Source: Edolisoma coerulescens (Eukaryota > Chordata > Aves > Passeriformes > Campephagidae). Taken from it: a stretch of DNA of 64,000 bases. Under the pieces are notes generated by a model. It ran no database searches and had not been told where the DNA came from. It saw only the letters and a list, made by a program, of their open reading frames with translations. A program made the translations under genes and the position numbers. The stretch lies in assembly GCA_013397115.1 (NCBI GenBank), contig VWZW01000990.1, forward strand, positions 1 through 64,000. The letters run 5' to 3'. Below are positions 27,201-40,080 of this stretch, one piece after another. Positions within the stretch are counted from its first letter, which is position 1. Every line of letters starts with the position of its first letter.

Positions 27201-30200
27201 AATCCTTAATGCCCTAAAAAGCCTTTGTTTTGAAAGAAACAGTTCATAGTGACCCATATGGAGAAGCTGGAGTTACTCTGAAGTTTGCCAGTTTACGTAA
27301 AATTAAACTTTATCATTTCTAACTGCTGCCTACCACCTTATTCTCTGATGTGTTGAACAAGTTTTGCAAGAGATGGCATTTTCTCTTAGTCTCTTCCAAG
27401 AGCTACTATTCTGTTGAGTAAAGTGATAAGACCAACTTTTAAAATCTGCTGTTTGGTTCTGTGAGTATGCTTCCATACTAGCAGGGGTTTATCAGTGCTA
27501 TTTTATGCTAATTCAGGTTGTGTTATTTGTGAATCTCATAAACCATGCTTTTCCAATGTATGAACTTTATCACTCCTGTGTAAACTCAGCCTGTGGTGAA
27601 AGAAAGGCAGACTCAGTCACTTTGCCTTACGAAGGTTATGCACCCAGAGCGCTCAGAGAGAAGTTTCCTGTAGTTCACCCAGTGTACAAAAATCTGCTTG
27701 CCTTTGCCCACAAGAATCATATTACTATAATGTTGATCTAAATGCGAAGTATGAATTGTGTTTTCCTGCAAAAAGTCTGGGCCAAGGACCTTTCAGGGCA
27801 GTTAGACACAGAACTGAAAGCTAGGCAGTAACTGCACTGCAGTAACTACAGAGTCACATTGGATCCAGCATGGATTTTAGTTTCTTGATTCACGTTTTCT
27901 AATAAGGAAGACAGACCCCCTTAGATAGTTATCTGTGTAGCCTGCAGTCCCACAACTCTCTCTGATGTGAAGTAGCCTACAGGATCAATCCTGTACAGAG
28001 TCTGACACGTAGGGAGAGGATGATGCTTAAACCATTATTTGAACAGAACAGTTGATTAAACATCTCTCAGGGCAGAATATATACTGTAATCCCAAGAAAA
28101 TCAACAGAGGCTGAAACTGAGCTAGGCCCTAGGTGAACTTGGTGTTTTATGTTTGGAACGTTCTATTCTCTTAATTACACAAGATGGTCTTAGCTCCATC
28201 ACTGCACTTTTTGATGATCTGTATGCCTCTAGGTTCTGTCTTTATATTGGTAGATCATAAACCAACCTGAGTCCTTCTGATCCACCCTCCTTGCATACAC
28301 TCCTTTCTCTCCTTGCTCTCCAATGAAACTCGTTGATCACATGCTCTGACCCAAAACTCTTTATCTTTGTTCCCAAGACATTGCTGCACATTTCCAGCCA
28401 TTAGCATTACCACCTCACTACTATTTAACCTTTCACTGGCCCACACAGATAGGGGCTGTTTTTCCTTTCTTTTCAGGACTTGTTTCTGGTTCTGAATGAG
28501 GGGTGTTCCACCCAGCTGATAATGATCCTCAGAATTTGACTATCACCATTTGTTCTGTGGCCATCCCTACCCTTTGCTGCACCAGCCACTCCCTTAGCTC
28601 CAAATCCCTCAGCCCACCGCTATTTTGTATTTCTGTTTGCCCAAAACCCCCTCTTTTGCTCTGCACTTTAGGTAATTTTAGAGGCACAGCAGAGTTTTAT
28701 CAGGATTTGTGCACAGTTCAGACTATAGGAGATTAATGGCATCAACCAGCTGGAGATATGTGGGATGCAAAATAGTTGAGTGCTTGGGGTGAGGCTGATT
28801 CCCACGGATACATCATTTGTAGTTTCTTAACATTTAATTCTGAAGCCAGTAATATGGTTTTTTTGTCCCCCTAGGGTGAGAGGAAGTGCTGCTGGAAACA
28901 CAGACCTGCTGAGGTCTTTAGAGACATACAAAGTAATGTATCTGCTTCCTTGGCTCATGAGACCTCCATCTATCCTGCCAGCCCTGAATGGATCCTGATT
29001 ATGCCAGAGGTGCTTTTTGTGGTGATGAGGAGGGTTGCTCTGCAGCAACCCCGTTTCTGCCGTATGTTTTGGTTTTCTTGCCCTATTTGCATTTTCCTTC
29101 CCACGTTTTCAGGAACAGAAGCGCTGAAATTAGTCTGTGATGTTCAGAAAGCATTTCAAAGATGCCAGCACATGACTGCTGTTGCCATTGTAAAAACGCA
29201 TCTTCCGTCTCTGTCAAGCAGGGCATAGTCAGCACCTGCCCGTTCCGAGGGCACTCCCATCAGTCCTGGCCTCTCCCAGGTGGCAGAGCAGAAAGCTGCT
29301 GCCCTGCTGGGCCTGCTCACTGACTCACCCCGTTCTACATCTGACTCATGCGTTTTTATACCGGCTGAATAATTACTCTTTGAAATTAAAATGATTCCAA
29401 CCTATGCATGGCACAGATTTCTTACTCCCAGTTAACATTAAATATTGGATGCATGAATACTGTATGGACTGGAAAGGGAGGGGTGGGGTTGCTTTGTGTC
29501 ATTCTGTTCCCACATCAGATGATACAAAACTAATAAAGCAGTTGGTGCCAGAAGCTGGATTTTCAGAGAACGGCCAGAGGTGCCATGGAAGAACTTCTCT
29601 GTGGGGGAACTGTGGCTGTAAACATGACCTGGACACAGCAATCTATGAAGACAGTGAGATATTTACTTGAGTGAGCTTGAAAGGCTCAGACTGAGGCAGA
29701 TTGTTGTTTCTGGCAGAAATAGATTCCCCAGGTGAATCTAGTAATTTCAAGACATCTGCTTGCAGATTTAGGCAGGGCATATCCTCAGCCTAGAGAAATC
29801 TGCCCCACCTGATCTCTCCTGTTATAAATGCCACTTACTTCAACCAGGAAAACAGAAGAGCTGTGAAATGTGCAAACAACCTCTTCAAATAGCTAGTTAC
29901 CTAGTGCTCAAGAGGACAATAAAAGTTTCATTGAAAATGTTAGGACCCATGCAGAACACTGAGCTCACTGTGCTGGCTTAAGAAAGGATGCTGGCATATC
30001 TGGCATGGGGCTGTATCTGGCTGCATTTCTTCTGAGTTTGCTGCTGTCTTTAGTTAAGTGCCTTATAGTGAGCAGCTGACTGGTTCCTGCGGCCTTTGGA
30101 AGCTTACAGGTAGGTCCTGCAGGAACACCTTTAATCCTGTCCGGGTCAGAGCACAATATCCTATTGTCTCCTGAGCACTTTGCAGGAGTTACTCTGCTGC

Positions 30201-33059
30201 TGAATCAAGNGAAGATGTTACTGCCAGTAAAATGGTGGGTATATTTGTTTGATAAGCCTGTTCCAACATGTCATTTAATTACTCTATTATTTCCTTTGTC
30301 AGCCTCTGGATAACAAAGTTATAGGTATTTGGGTATTTTTTCATGCTTGAATTATAATACATCAGTAAATACAATGTCAGCAGCAAAGAGGAACTATCAG
30401 CAAAGTATTGGGATTTAGAGACTTGGTTTGGTTTTTTTTCTCCTTTCCCTAAACAGTAATTACCGAGGCAAGTGAAACTTCTGGGAACTGTTACTTCAAA
30501 TCAAATTTTAACTCCTTGCTTCCTAGACGAGAAGATATCAGGCTTCTGCCCAAGTGAGGCAAAAACAAGAATAAACATGGAAGTACTTACTGGAGGACTC
30601 ACAGGGAAGCCAGGCTGTAAGTGTAAATGCTAAGTGTTATGCCCTTTGCATTTAGGTAACAAAAAGTGACATAATTCAAGTGACTGCTACTAATTTAATA
30701 CTTTTATCTGGGACAGGACAATCTCCTTGCCTGAGGAGGTATACTCAAAGGACATTTCAGGTCCAGTTTCTTACTTTCATTTCCAAAGAGAGAGGTGTTT
30801 ATAGCACTATAACTGGGAAATCAGAGCACAAATCTTCAAGAGGAAAATGTCCTGCAGTCCCTACGGTCGGTGCTGAAAGGGATAGATTAGACCTCGCTCC
30901 TATAGTGTAACTGTCGGGGGCAAGAGGGGAGGAAGAAGGGAAGGGGAAGAGGAAGAAAATCCGAATAAATTCCACCCTGAGCTTTTCATTACACCTGAAA
31001 TGAGTGGTTTTGTAAGCAGGTAAGGTCAATGTGACCCATAGTGATCTCAAACTCAGTGATTGTACTCAGAAAATGAGTGGAAAAAAGCAGCTGAAAGCTC
31101 TCTTCGCTTTTTGCAAGAAGATACTTTCAAATAGGACTGATTCTGAATTCTCAAATTACAAAGAGAGAGTTTCTGTAGCCCTTTAAGCTGCAGAAAACAG
31201 AGGTTTTCCCTTCTGTGTTGCCAAGCAAGCCCAGGTTCTGAGACATCCTGTCACAGATTAGCATAGAGCGTCAGAAAGTGGGAAGCTTGAAGAGCTACCT
31301 GTGACTGGAACACACCCTCATTCTAAAACCTGTGAGTGTTGCAGGACAACATCCTTTCTAGCTTCTTTCTTTTAAACACAGGGCAGCAGAAGGCGAGGTG
31401 GGAGCTAGTCACTGAATGTCCTCCTGTCACTGAGCAGCAGAGGAGACTCGGGGTGGGGATTGCAGCGTTCTCTGAGACAGATAAATAGAGGGGTTAATGT
31501 TAACAAGTGGTTAATAAGGTACAGCTGCCACCTGGGGAATGTGCTCTTGCATCAGATATTTGGGCACTTTCATCATGGCTGTTCCGACAACAAGACTGGA
31601 ATTCAAGCCTGTAAACTGATGCAACAGTGCTTCTGGAGCTGACAGCAAGGGATTAGTTACCTCTGTGATGGAAAAGAGTGAAAGATAAACTCCAAAACAT
31701 ATTGTTTAGTGTCTGAACTAGAATACAATGAGGACCTCAAGAATAAATCATTGCTGCAGAAAAATGTGTGACGAAATAGATGAAATTATATTCGCTGTCA
31801 AAATGATAAAGATAAATTGATCTTGGAAAAAATAAAACCAACTCAGAAAGTGCTAGTATTTTACTAAGGCTTCTCCTTGGGAAAAGGCTCCATGGGAAAA
31901 ACATTAGGAGTCCCTTCAGCACATGATAGGAGATCTTGGAGCATGACAAGGCTCAGGTTTCCCAAGACAAGTCTCCAAGAGTTTGTATTCTAGTGGTTTT
32001 TTATGTCAGCATTTTTTTATGCTCTATCTCCTGAACATCTCTTTTAATTATTGCATATGGAATCATGGGATCAAAGCATCTATCTTATTTTACATGAAAT
32101 CATGATAAATTTGTGGGCAGACTGTGTTGTATAACTGTTCAATATGAGTTTGCAGGGATCTCCCTCTTCCAGGGAAAACAGGGTACTTTGTGACCAAGAA
32201 GGCAGTCGCTGCTGATTTGCTCTGTGATCAGTTCTTGAAGGAAGGCTAGAAGTGGAAGGTTGTGTATCGACTGAAGTCTTATCTGAATATTCTTTGAATA
32301 GTTTTGAATACTGTAGAAACTGTTAGATATTTTGTGCTGTTCATAAACGTAACAAGTGTATTAGCTGTCTTAGGCACTATTTACAAAATGTAAACATGTG
32401 TGCGTTAATAATAATTCTTTTGAAGCAGTGGTCAAAACCAGCAGGAATGAACGCTGTAGAGTGATTGAATAGACTTAAGTTTTCAAGTCTGTGGCATCAA
32501 GGCTTCTGATATGTAGAGGACAGGAAAAAAAGAAATACTTCAAATGGACAGCAGGTGCATCTATTTGACCAACACGCAGTGAAATATTTGCTTCATACTA
32601 AGGCTCATTCTCTGCATATTTTTTTGTATGGGGGCATACGTCCCTGTGTACTTGTTGCACAACAAATACTCACTGTACTAGTTATCATATTTCATTCATA
32701 TTTAAAAAAGGAATTACCTGATTTTAGAGATATTATATTGTAAAATGTAATAAATAGATTATAATTTTAAATAGTTTTATTGAATAAACTACAGAAAATC
32801 CCAGAAAGATATGAAGTAAAATGCACATTTATAAAACATGCTATTTAAAGGGGCTGAGAGAACGGGGTTTGTTTGAATGTCAAGGAAGAAGACAGTGAAA
32901 CAATCACCGTCTATCCACGTAGCAAGACTATTAAAAAAAGTCGATCAATAATTTTCTCTTTTGTGTGGGAAAAGGAAAAGATAAAACAGCATTTTTTGTT
33001 GTAGAGGGGGCTTGGCATGAGCACTAGGAGATACTTCTAACTGGGTTAATAGAAGATTT
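27201..33059. other. Intergenic, nothing recognised
   Basis: Unique-looking sequence without supported exons. One ambiguous base at 30210. Confidence 0.55.
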
Positions 33060-33185
33060 TTATAGCCATGTTGTTTTGAAAGCAGGTTGGACAAACATCT
33101 GTCAAAGAAAATGTTGATTGTACCCGATCTTGTCTCTGCATGGGCATTTAGACTGCACAGATCTCTCTGAAGCCCCATGGCTGTG
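33060..33185 (+). mobile_element. Ancient CR1 fragment, sense
   Basis: TTGAAAGCAGGTTGGACAAA CATCTGTCA matches the coding-to-3' junction of old amniote CR1 elements (AGCAGGTTAGACAAACACC type). Short and diverged. Confidence 0.6.
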
Positions 33186-33539
33186 ATACCAAGTCTAGCC
33201 TGAGCTTAGGAGAATGTAAGGCTTGGCAATCTTCAGAAGGAAGTGAGATGAGGTGAGGTTTGGGGGCTAAGTGAAACAGGATAAGATGCAGTGTGAAATC
33301 ATGAGATACGGATCAAGCCAAACTTGGTGCATCATTTCTTTCTAAATACAAGTAATTTTCTTGACAAAAATAATTTACTAGGTTTCCCTTTTTTTTTGAT
33401 GTCCAATATAATGTTCGGTCTTGAAGAAAATGATTAACTGCATTGAAGAAGATTCGTTTGAACTGCTCAGAAGTTTGAGACACTGTTTAAAAGAGGAGTG
33501 ACATTGAAAGGGAGGGAGGTACGGGTAAAATATCGCATT

Positions 33540-34240
33540 TGAGACCAGTCTTAATAATTCTGTTACTGATTTTGATGTAAAAATAATTCAAGTACTGATG
33601 CAATGCAATGAAACTCATTTGAGCAAAGTGTGAAGTCATTGCTCTTAGGGAGAAATAATGAGGATTTCTGCTATAAACTTGGAGATAATTATTTGAAGAT
33701 GTTTAAAGGATGACTGCATGTAGAGAGAATGAGATGCTAGTAAAGCAGTAAATGAGATTTTGGGGTGTGTTGGTGAAGTATTTGCTAGCTATTTGGAAGA
33801 ATACATATTTTTGTGCATCCCAAACTTCTTCTGAAATACCATTAGCAGTTCCGGTCACCTATATGCAAGAAGGGTAAGGGCTCAAACACAGAAGAGGACT
33901 ACTAGCACAATCAGGGGAGCAGAGATACATGGGAGCAACTTGAAAAAATTTACTTAGTTCAGAAAAAGACAGGCTGAAAGGGAATCCTGTAAGTCAACAT
34001 GGGGAGTGAGAAGACGTACTTACATGCTATAAAGTATATAGAACAAAACCAAATTGTTATATAAAATAGGATATCAAAAGGAAATTCCTAACCACTGGAT
34101 GGGTTAATAAACAGCTTCCCAATATAAAGAGGGAGGTAAAAAGCCAAATCCTAATTGTTTTTAAAATGGAGCTTGGTAAATTCGTGACAGGTGATGTATG
34201 GTTTGCTATCAGTGGTATGAGGGCTCCTGCTTTCTTGCCT
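33540..34240 (+). mobile_element. Ancient amniote CR1 LINE, sense, strongly diverged
   Basis: Ordered blocks fit the 3' part of an old amniote CR1: a region equivalent to the end of the reverse-transcriptase ORF, then GGTCACCTATATGCAAGAAG, AGACAGGCTGAAAGGGAATC, and GGGTTAATAAACAGCTTCCC followed by GTTTTTAAAATGGAGCTTGG. The frame is broken throughout. This is a fossil. Confidence 0.7.
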
Positions 34241-34825
34241 TGCCATCCTCCAATAATAATGATAAATGCCTTCTGCTTTCCCATGCTGCTGTGGTGACTG
34301 GGGATGTGAGGGTTGCCTTTCTGGATCAGACCTTCAGAGTCCATCTCATTTGGTAATTTGATTTTGGCAACAACTGCAAGCTAAAGCTTCAGAAAAAGTG
34401 CAAAACTTCTAAACACGGGACGTAATCTAATGTGCTCCTGGGGGATTTTCCTCCCACTCAGCATAAAGAGACTAGTGGGTGTCCTGAGGGAAACAAATTT
34501 TTACCTCTTTCAAGAGCTTACATATGATTCTATCTGTTGTATGAAAGTTCTTATTGTCTTTATAAACATGGAAACTCCTGGATTCTGCTGAAATCTTCAG
34601 CTCATTATTATCTGAAGTAACTAAATGCAATGTGTGAATTTTCAGCCTTTCATTTAATGGACTGCCACTTTGCCTCTTCATTAGAGAAGAACATAAATGA
34701 CACATATTCTTTATACTTAATGGAGATCTTGGCCTCTTAACACCTTCTTTAGTAGCACTCCAACTGGTTCTACTCCTTCCCTTCAGCTGGGAGATTTTCC
34801 ATTCCTCCAGTAAAATTTCTCTTCA

Positions 34826-35690
34826 TAGAATCACAGCATCAAAGAACGTGCTGAGTTAGAAGGGACCCATCAGGATCATCAAGTCCAACTCCTGGCTCTG
34901 TACAGGACACCTCAAGAGTCACATCCTGTGCCCGAGAACATTGTCCAAACTCTTCTAGAACTCTGTCAGGCTTGGTGCTGTTATCACTTCTCTGGGGACC
35001 CTGTTCCGGTGCCCGACCACCCTCTGGGTGAAGAACCTTTTCCTGGCATCCAGCCTGAACCTCCCCTGACACAGCTTCAGGCCATTCCCTTGGGTTCTAT
35101 CACTGTCACCACAGAGAAGAGATCAGTGTCCGCCCCTTTGCTTCCCCTCGTGAGGGAGTTGTAACTGCAGTGAGGTCTCCCCTCAGTCTCTTCCAGGCTG
35201 AACAGACCAAGTGACCTCAGCCACTCCTCTCACGACTTCCTCTCAAGGCCCTTTATCATCCTCATGCCCCTACTTTGGACCCTCTCTTACAGATTAGTGC
35301 CTTTCTTACACTGTGGCACCCAAAACTGCCCCCAATACCCGAGGTGAGTTCACCCCAGTGCAGGGCAGAGTGGGACAATCCCCTCCCTTGCCCGGCTGGC
35401 GATGCTGTGCCTGATGCCCCCCAGGACAGGGTTGGCCCTCCTGGCTGCCAGGGCACTGCTGACTCCTGTTCAACTTGCCATCGACCCAGAGCCCCAGGTC
35501 CTCTTCCGTGGTGCTGCTTTCCAGCCTCTCATTCCCCAGTCTGTCCGTACATCCAGGGTTGCCCCATCCCAGGTGTAGAATCCAGAACTTGCCCTTGTTA
35601 AAATAGGCATGGTTGATGGTTGCCCATCTCTCTCTAATTTACCAGATCTCTCTGTAGGGCCCCTCTGCCCTCAAGGGAGTCTTGTCTTTC
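34826..35690 (-). mobile_element. CR1 LINE 3' region, antisense, ~0.87 kb
   Basis: Starts with the reversed terminus ATAGAATCACAGCATC, then the 3' UTR-like block (AGTCCAACTCCTGGCTCTGT), then the end of the reverse-transcriptase ORF up to CAGATCTCTCTGTAGGGCCC. Low apparent divergence and high GC relative to its surroundings. It is the same subfamily as the copy at 1-504 but in the opposite direction. Confidence 0.93.
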
Positions 35691-36369
35691 TTGAAAGGCT
35701 TTTTTGCTGTTGCATAGTTTTTGAACTGATGTAGCCAAAGATGAACACTGTGGAGTTTTTATTTAATCCACAGGAAAAAAACTCCACAATTATTTTCTAC
35801 TTTCAGTGTTTGGACTTTTTTGATACTGCATTTCGTACTGGTAGTTCTTAGCTTTATTTTTGAAAATTGTAGTTGGAAAATGTGTAAATTCCCTAAATAT
35901 GAATAATGAAAATTGAAAATTAAGGTTCATAAATTATAAGATGAATTTTCACACATCTCTTGTACTTAGTGCTGTGTCCAAAGGTAACACAATTAGTCTG
36001 AAAAATCTGTACTTTTGCTACTTTTAAAAACATGACAGTTGTGTATCATAGTACCGTTATTATGCTGGTCATGTATCAGACATGTTCTTCTTCCACAACA
36101 GTTTTGTGAACATGGGAAAGACTCATGGCGAGTGATTCTCTTGAAAATCAATTGACATCTCTATATTTCTGTTTAAGTTTTTTGCTTCACTTGAAAGGTA
36201 AGCAGAATCCAGATCAAAAGGCTGATTTAAATAATTTTCAGAGGAAAATGCTAGAAAAGGTCATAAGCCAGTAAATTTTTCACATGAGATACAGGCTGAG
36301 TGTATACTATCCATATGGGAAACTCGAAGAAAAGCTGTCTAGAATTGCTGAAAATATTTCTGTTTAGGA

Positions 36370-36383
36370 CCACTAGGTGTCAG
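36370..36383 (+). promoter_or_regulatory. CTCF-like motif, one core mismatch
   Basis: CCACTAGGTGTCAG differs from the CTCF consensus only at the T in GTC. Opposite direction to the 23.7-kb site. Confidence 0.25.
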
Positions 36384-37244
36384 GCAGAACGAAGAATTCA
36401 CCCTGCCTGGACTAGGATGAATTTCATCCTGGAAAGGGGTAACTGCAAAGACTATGAATCCACTTGAGGAAGGGATGCAGAAACAAGCTCCCAGTCTCTG
36501 GACTTGCTTTATCTGCAGAACTGTGTGTCACATCAATTGCTCAAGCTTTCTCTGCACTCCTCCACATGGCGCAACTTCTAGATAAAAACACTCTGCTGAA
36601 AGCACTTCAAACCTCACCAGTTTAGTGCAGCCTAAAAGTGCAAAACCTCTAGCATGTGGGACCTACAAGTTCTTGTTCTAGCTGCTTCTTGCCTCAACCA
36701 GTTTCATGACACAAGGACAGATATCCACTGCCCAGTCTCTGAGAAGGACTTCCAGGAGCTTTCTTGCTTAACAGGCAATGTACATAAGCATACAAAACCC
36801 ACCAGTCTGAGCTCCAGAGAATAAGAGCCAGGCAAGAAAACTGAGTAAAAGAGGAGACAGATAAAAAGGGATAAAAAAATCAAATGAACGTAGCTGCTAC
36901 CCGTTGTACTCTGCTATAAATGCGTGCTTCATTCTGTGATGGCAGCTGAAGGTATGTTTAATCTTGGCAACTCAGGCCAATCAATTATGTCTCTATGACT
37001 GGATTATAACTATTTACAGCCCTCACCTGTTCAGGGAAGGAAATCACAAGTCTCACTTTCCTATACACTTGGCACACTGGTTAGAATACGAGCACCACAT
37101 TATGTATGTCATTTCTACATATCTTAAAGCTAGGTTTTCTAAGTAACAGGTTTTTAATAAAATGCTTTCGAAGATTTGCTAACCAAAGATGAAGATCCAT
37201 AAAACATTTGAACAAGAACATTTAAATGATAGTTTGTGTTGGAA

Positions 37245-37261
37245 AATAATAATAATAATAT
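37245..37261 (+). repeat. Short (AAT)n microsatellite
   Basis: Five AAT units in AT-rich sequence. Confidence 0.85.
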
Positions 37262-38159
37262 AGTTTATTAAAAATAATTTATATTAAAGATGTTTTAAAT
37301 GGAGCTTTTCAGCGATTGGTTGTAACAGTACTTTCATTAACAGATGATGAATTACTTCATCGGGTTGCTGTCCTTCTTTATCTCTTGTTGCTTTCTCCAA
37401 CCAAAAGAGTGGAATGAATCTGGAAAAAAAGTCTGGCTTCTTTTTATCCACAGTCTCAATAATTTCCCAAGTTCTTTAAGAGAATATTTCACACAGTGGT
37501 GGAAGCACAAGAGTAATAAAAGCAGTATTTTGGGAAAGTGCCTGTAAATGAGATGAAGTCTCCCTGCTTCAGACTTTGAACTTCGTCTGCATAAATTTAT
37601 TGTCTGGAAAACAGCAGAACATTAGTTTACAGCTCTGAATTGGCACTTACCAGGTTGCTCCACTGGGTTTTCTGAAATTAAGGAATAGTAGAGCAAGAGG
37701 TGAGAAGATGTGACATTTTATTCAGCATCTCACCTGGTGTTTCTTGCATCACCCAAACTGCATAATGGTGCTTACTGGGAGCTCTTGGGAGTAGGTCTTG
37801 CTGCTCCAAGCCTAGACGAGATGCCTGTGCCTGGGAATTTGTGTCAGTTTTGTAAAACGTTTAGCAAAGGAATTTTGAAACTTGTTGCAAAAGAGGAAGA
37901 TAGTGAATTTTACACATGAGCACATACAACATCACAAGTGGGAAGACAAAAAATACTTCTTCCTGAAACATGTGAATCATCAATTTGCAGCTCGAGTGAC
38001 TACTTTATTCAAGATGCATAACTTGAAGGAACGTGTCAGTGAAGTGGAAAGTCACAGAAGGAATTATTGTGTCATAGAATACTTATTGGTGGATAACAGA
38101 ATGAACCATGTTATGCTATGTTGCCTAAATGCTTGCTGTTGTGGGACAGATGGAAAAAA

Positions 38160-39373
38160 TAAACAGATTAGAAATGCTCTGCTAGATCAGACCACTGCTC
38201 TGTTAAAACCAGTATTTTCTCAGTGCCCAGCATTGGAGAGACTGTTTAGCGAAAGCATGAGAGCTGCCACTTTTCTGGGTGGCTTCCATTAACTTTCAAA
38301 GTTGTTATATTAAGGATGTCGGAGCATTTGTCCTTCCTTATTCCTTTTATGTCTGCTTTTAGGCCTGTTTCTGAACACATACAATCCCTTCTTGAGCCTG
38401 TTGATACTGTTGCCTTATTGTGATACCATCTCTCTGCACGTCCTGCGACAACGTAATTCCGGAACTCACTATCCACTTTGTAAAGCTGTACTCCTTAATC
38501 AGTTAAAACTCTGTTTCAAAGTACTTGCCCAGCAGTGTCATCAAATTACCCCTGTGACTAGTGTTGCTGGATATGGTGATTAACAGTTCTGCATTTGCTT
38601 TGTCCATTTCCTTCTTGTTTTTGTTTTTCTTCTTCATACAGCTTCTGCAGTTAAGGACTTTTTTGTATCTCCCAGATCTTTGTATCTCCTCTTGTGAATG
38701 TTTTACTTGGTATTCATTTCTGTGCACCTCTCTTAATTCCTCTACATCCTTGAAACATCCTGAGAGGTTTGAAGTGTGGCTGCACCAAGGACCTTACACA
38801 GGAACAAATTATGTCCTCTTTTCTCCTTGTTCTGACTACCTTGGCTGGTGACTCTCAGCATCTTGCTGCCTTTTTTTGGCCAGTGGATTGATCCAGCAAT
38901 TCCAGGAAACAGCAGCAACTCTAAGATCCTTTCTTTGCCTCATAACCACCAGTTTTGAGTCCAGCATCATGTAGTTGCCATTTAGAGTTCTTTTCCCCAT
39001 GGGTGCACTACTTCATATTTGTCTTAAGGGAAGATCGCCTGGCAACCTGTCACCCACTCAGATTAGTGGGTTCCTCCTGGATTTTAAAGCCATTGTCAAG
39101 TAACATGCGCTTTAAAGAGCAAAATATTATGTGATCACTTACAGAGATTGCACTGTAAAATTTCTTGTCCATGGAATTGATAAAGCTGTTCAGTGAAATT
39201 AGTCCCCAAACCATTTTGTGTGTGGACTCACTTTAAACACTTCTTCTTACTAGGAAGTGCTAGTTAAACCCCGCCACTTGTTTCTCATCTTATAACAAGC
39301 TTTAAATCCATAAAGAACCTATCCTTCAGTCTGTAGCAATTTGTTTTCTCTATTAGCCTTTGGTGTGTTGTCT
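38160..39373 (-). mobile_element. Ancient amniote CR1 LINE, antisense, part 1 of a split copy
   Basis: Starts at a degraded 3' end (GCTAGATCAGACCACTGCTC) and runs backwards through the ORF end: GGAACTCACTATCCACTTTG, TTTGAAGTGTGGCTGCACCA, TGATAAAGCTGTTCAGTGAA, CTTGTTTCTCATCTTATAAC and TTAGCCTTTGGTG. These blocks occur in this order in old CR1 families of turtles and crocodilians. It is interrupted at 39373 and resumes at about 39882. Confidence 0.72.
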
Positions 39374-39881
39374 TTCCCTGGTCTTAAAATTAAGAGCCAG
39401 ACATAGTTAAGTGAAAAAGGGGTTTTTACCTTGGTGTTTATTTAAGGATCCTTAAGGTGCACCACTTTGCCAAGGTGGAATGTGCTGAAATGCACCCACA
39501 CGATAGATTGCGTACACAATTTATAGACTTTGCAAATTATCATATTTATCAAAGATTCCCCAATGAGAAACTTGCATGATTAATGTAATATTCTCCCATC
39601 CCAAGGAATTCCTCCCTGGATGGGCTTATCTTAGTTTACAGGACATGTTCTAGAGAGGACCTTGGTTTTTCAGAATAGCATAGGGCTTTTTGGCCCCCAG
39701 GATGTTTGGTTTCTTGGCTTAACAGAATATTAGGACTATGCTAAGTTATCGGACTCAAGGAATTACAAGTATGTATGCTAAAAGCACTGAGGATACATAA
39801 AAGTTATATAAAAGGGTATACAAAAGTTATATAAAAGAAAAGGCAAAAAGTCATCATGGCATCAGGTGTAGTACATTGTCT
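39374..39881. mobile_element. Unclassified ~500-bp insertion inside the ancient CR1, LTR-like
   Basis: The ancient CR1 stops at CCTTTGGTGTGTTGTCT and resumes at TTGTCTGTGCCTTTCTGAA. The hexamer TTGTCT at 39368-39373 and 39876-39881 is a possible target-site duplication. The inserted DNA has no CR1 similarity. It carries two TTATATAAAAG motifs near its right end and a minus-strand AATAAA near its left end. It could be a solo LTR of an endogenous retrovirus-like element, but canonical TG...CA ends are not clean. No coding sequence is present. Confidence 0.5.
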
Positions 39882-40080
39882 GTGCCTTTCTGAAAATTCA
39901 GATACATTGCATCCACTAGTGCAACTTATTTCCTTCCTAGTGCACTTAAAGAATTGCAGCAGGTCCATGAGGCAGATTTTCCCTGAGGCAGATTTTATCT
40001 TTGCTGGAATCATGTCGACTCCTTAGCAATATCCTTCTATGTTTTCTCAAGTGCTGAGTGGGTTTGTGTTATTATCTTAC
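39882..40080 (-). mobile_element. Ancient amniote CR1 LINE, antisense, part 2 of the split copy
   Basis: Continues the element of 38160-39373: TTTCTGAAAATTCAGATACA, GCATCCACTAGTGCAACTT, TTAAAGAATTGCAGCAGGTC, ATGAGGCAGATTTTCCCTGA and CATGTCGACTCCTTAGCAAT. These correspond to successive parts of the CR1 reverse-transcriptase domain read in reverse. Confidence 0.7.

Larger units (their letters stand above)
35691..38159. other. Intergenic, no gene recognised
   Basis: AT-rich. Contains the CTCF-like motif at 36370 and an AAT microsatellite at 37245. Confidence 0.55.

Noticed and set aside
34839..35601. Several overlapping GC-rich open frames on both strands
   Set aside because: They lie inside a CR1 copy and reflect its old coding and UTR sequence.
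37882..38292. 136-codon plus-strand open frame
   Set aside because: Its 3' third is antisense CR1 sequence and the rest has no recognisable domain or exon borders.
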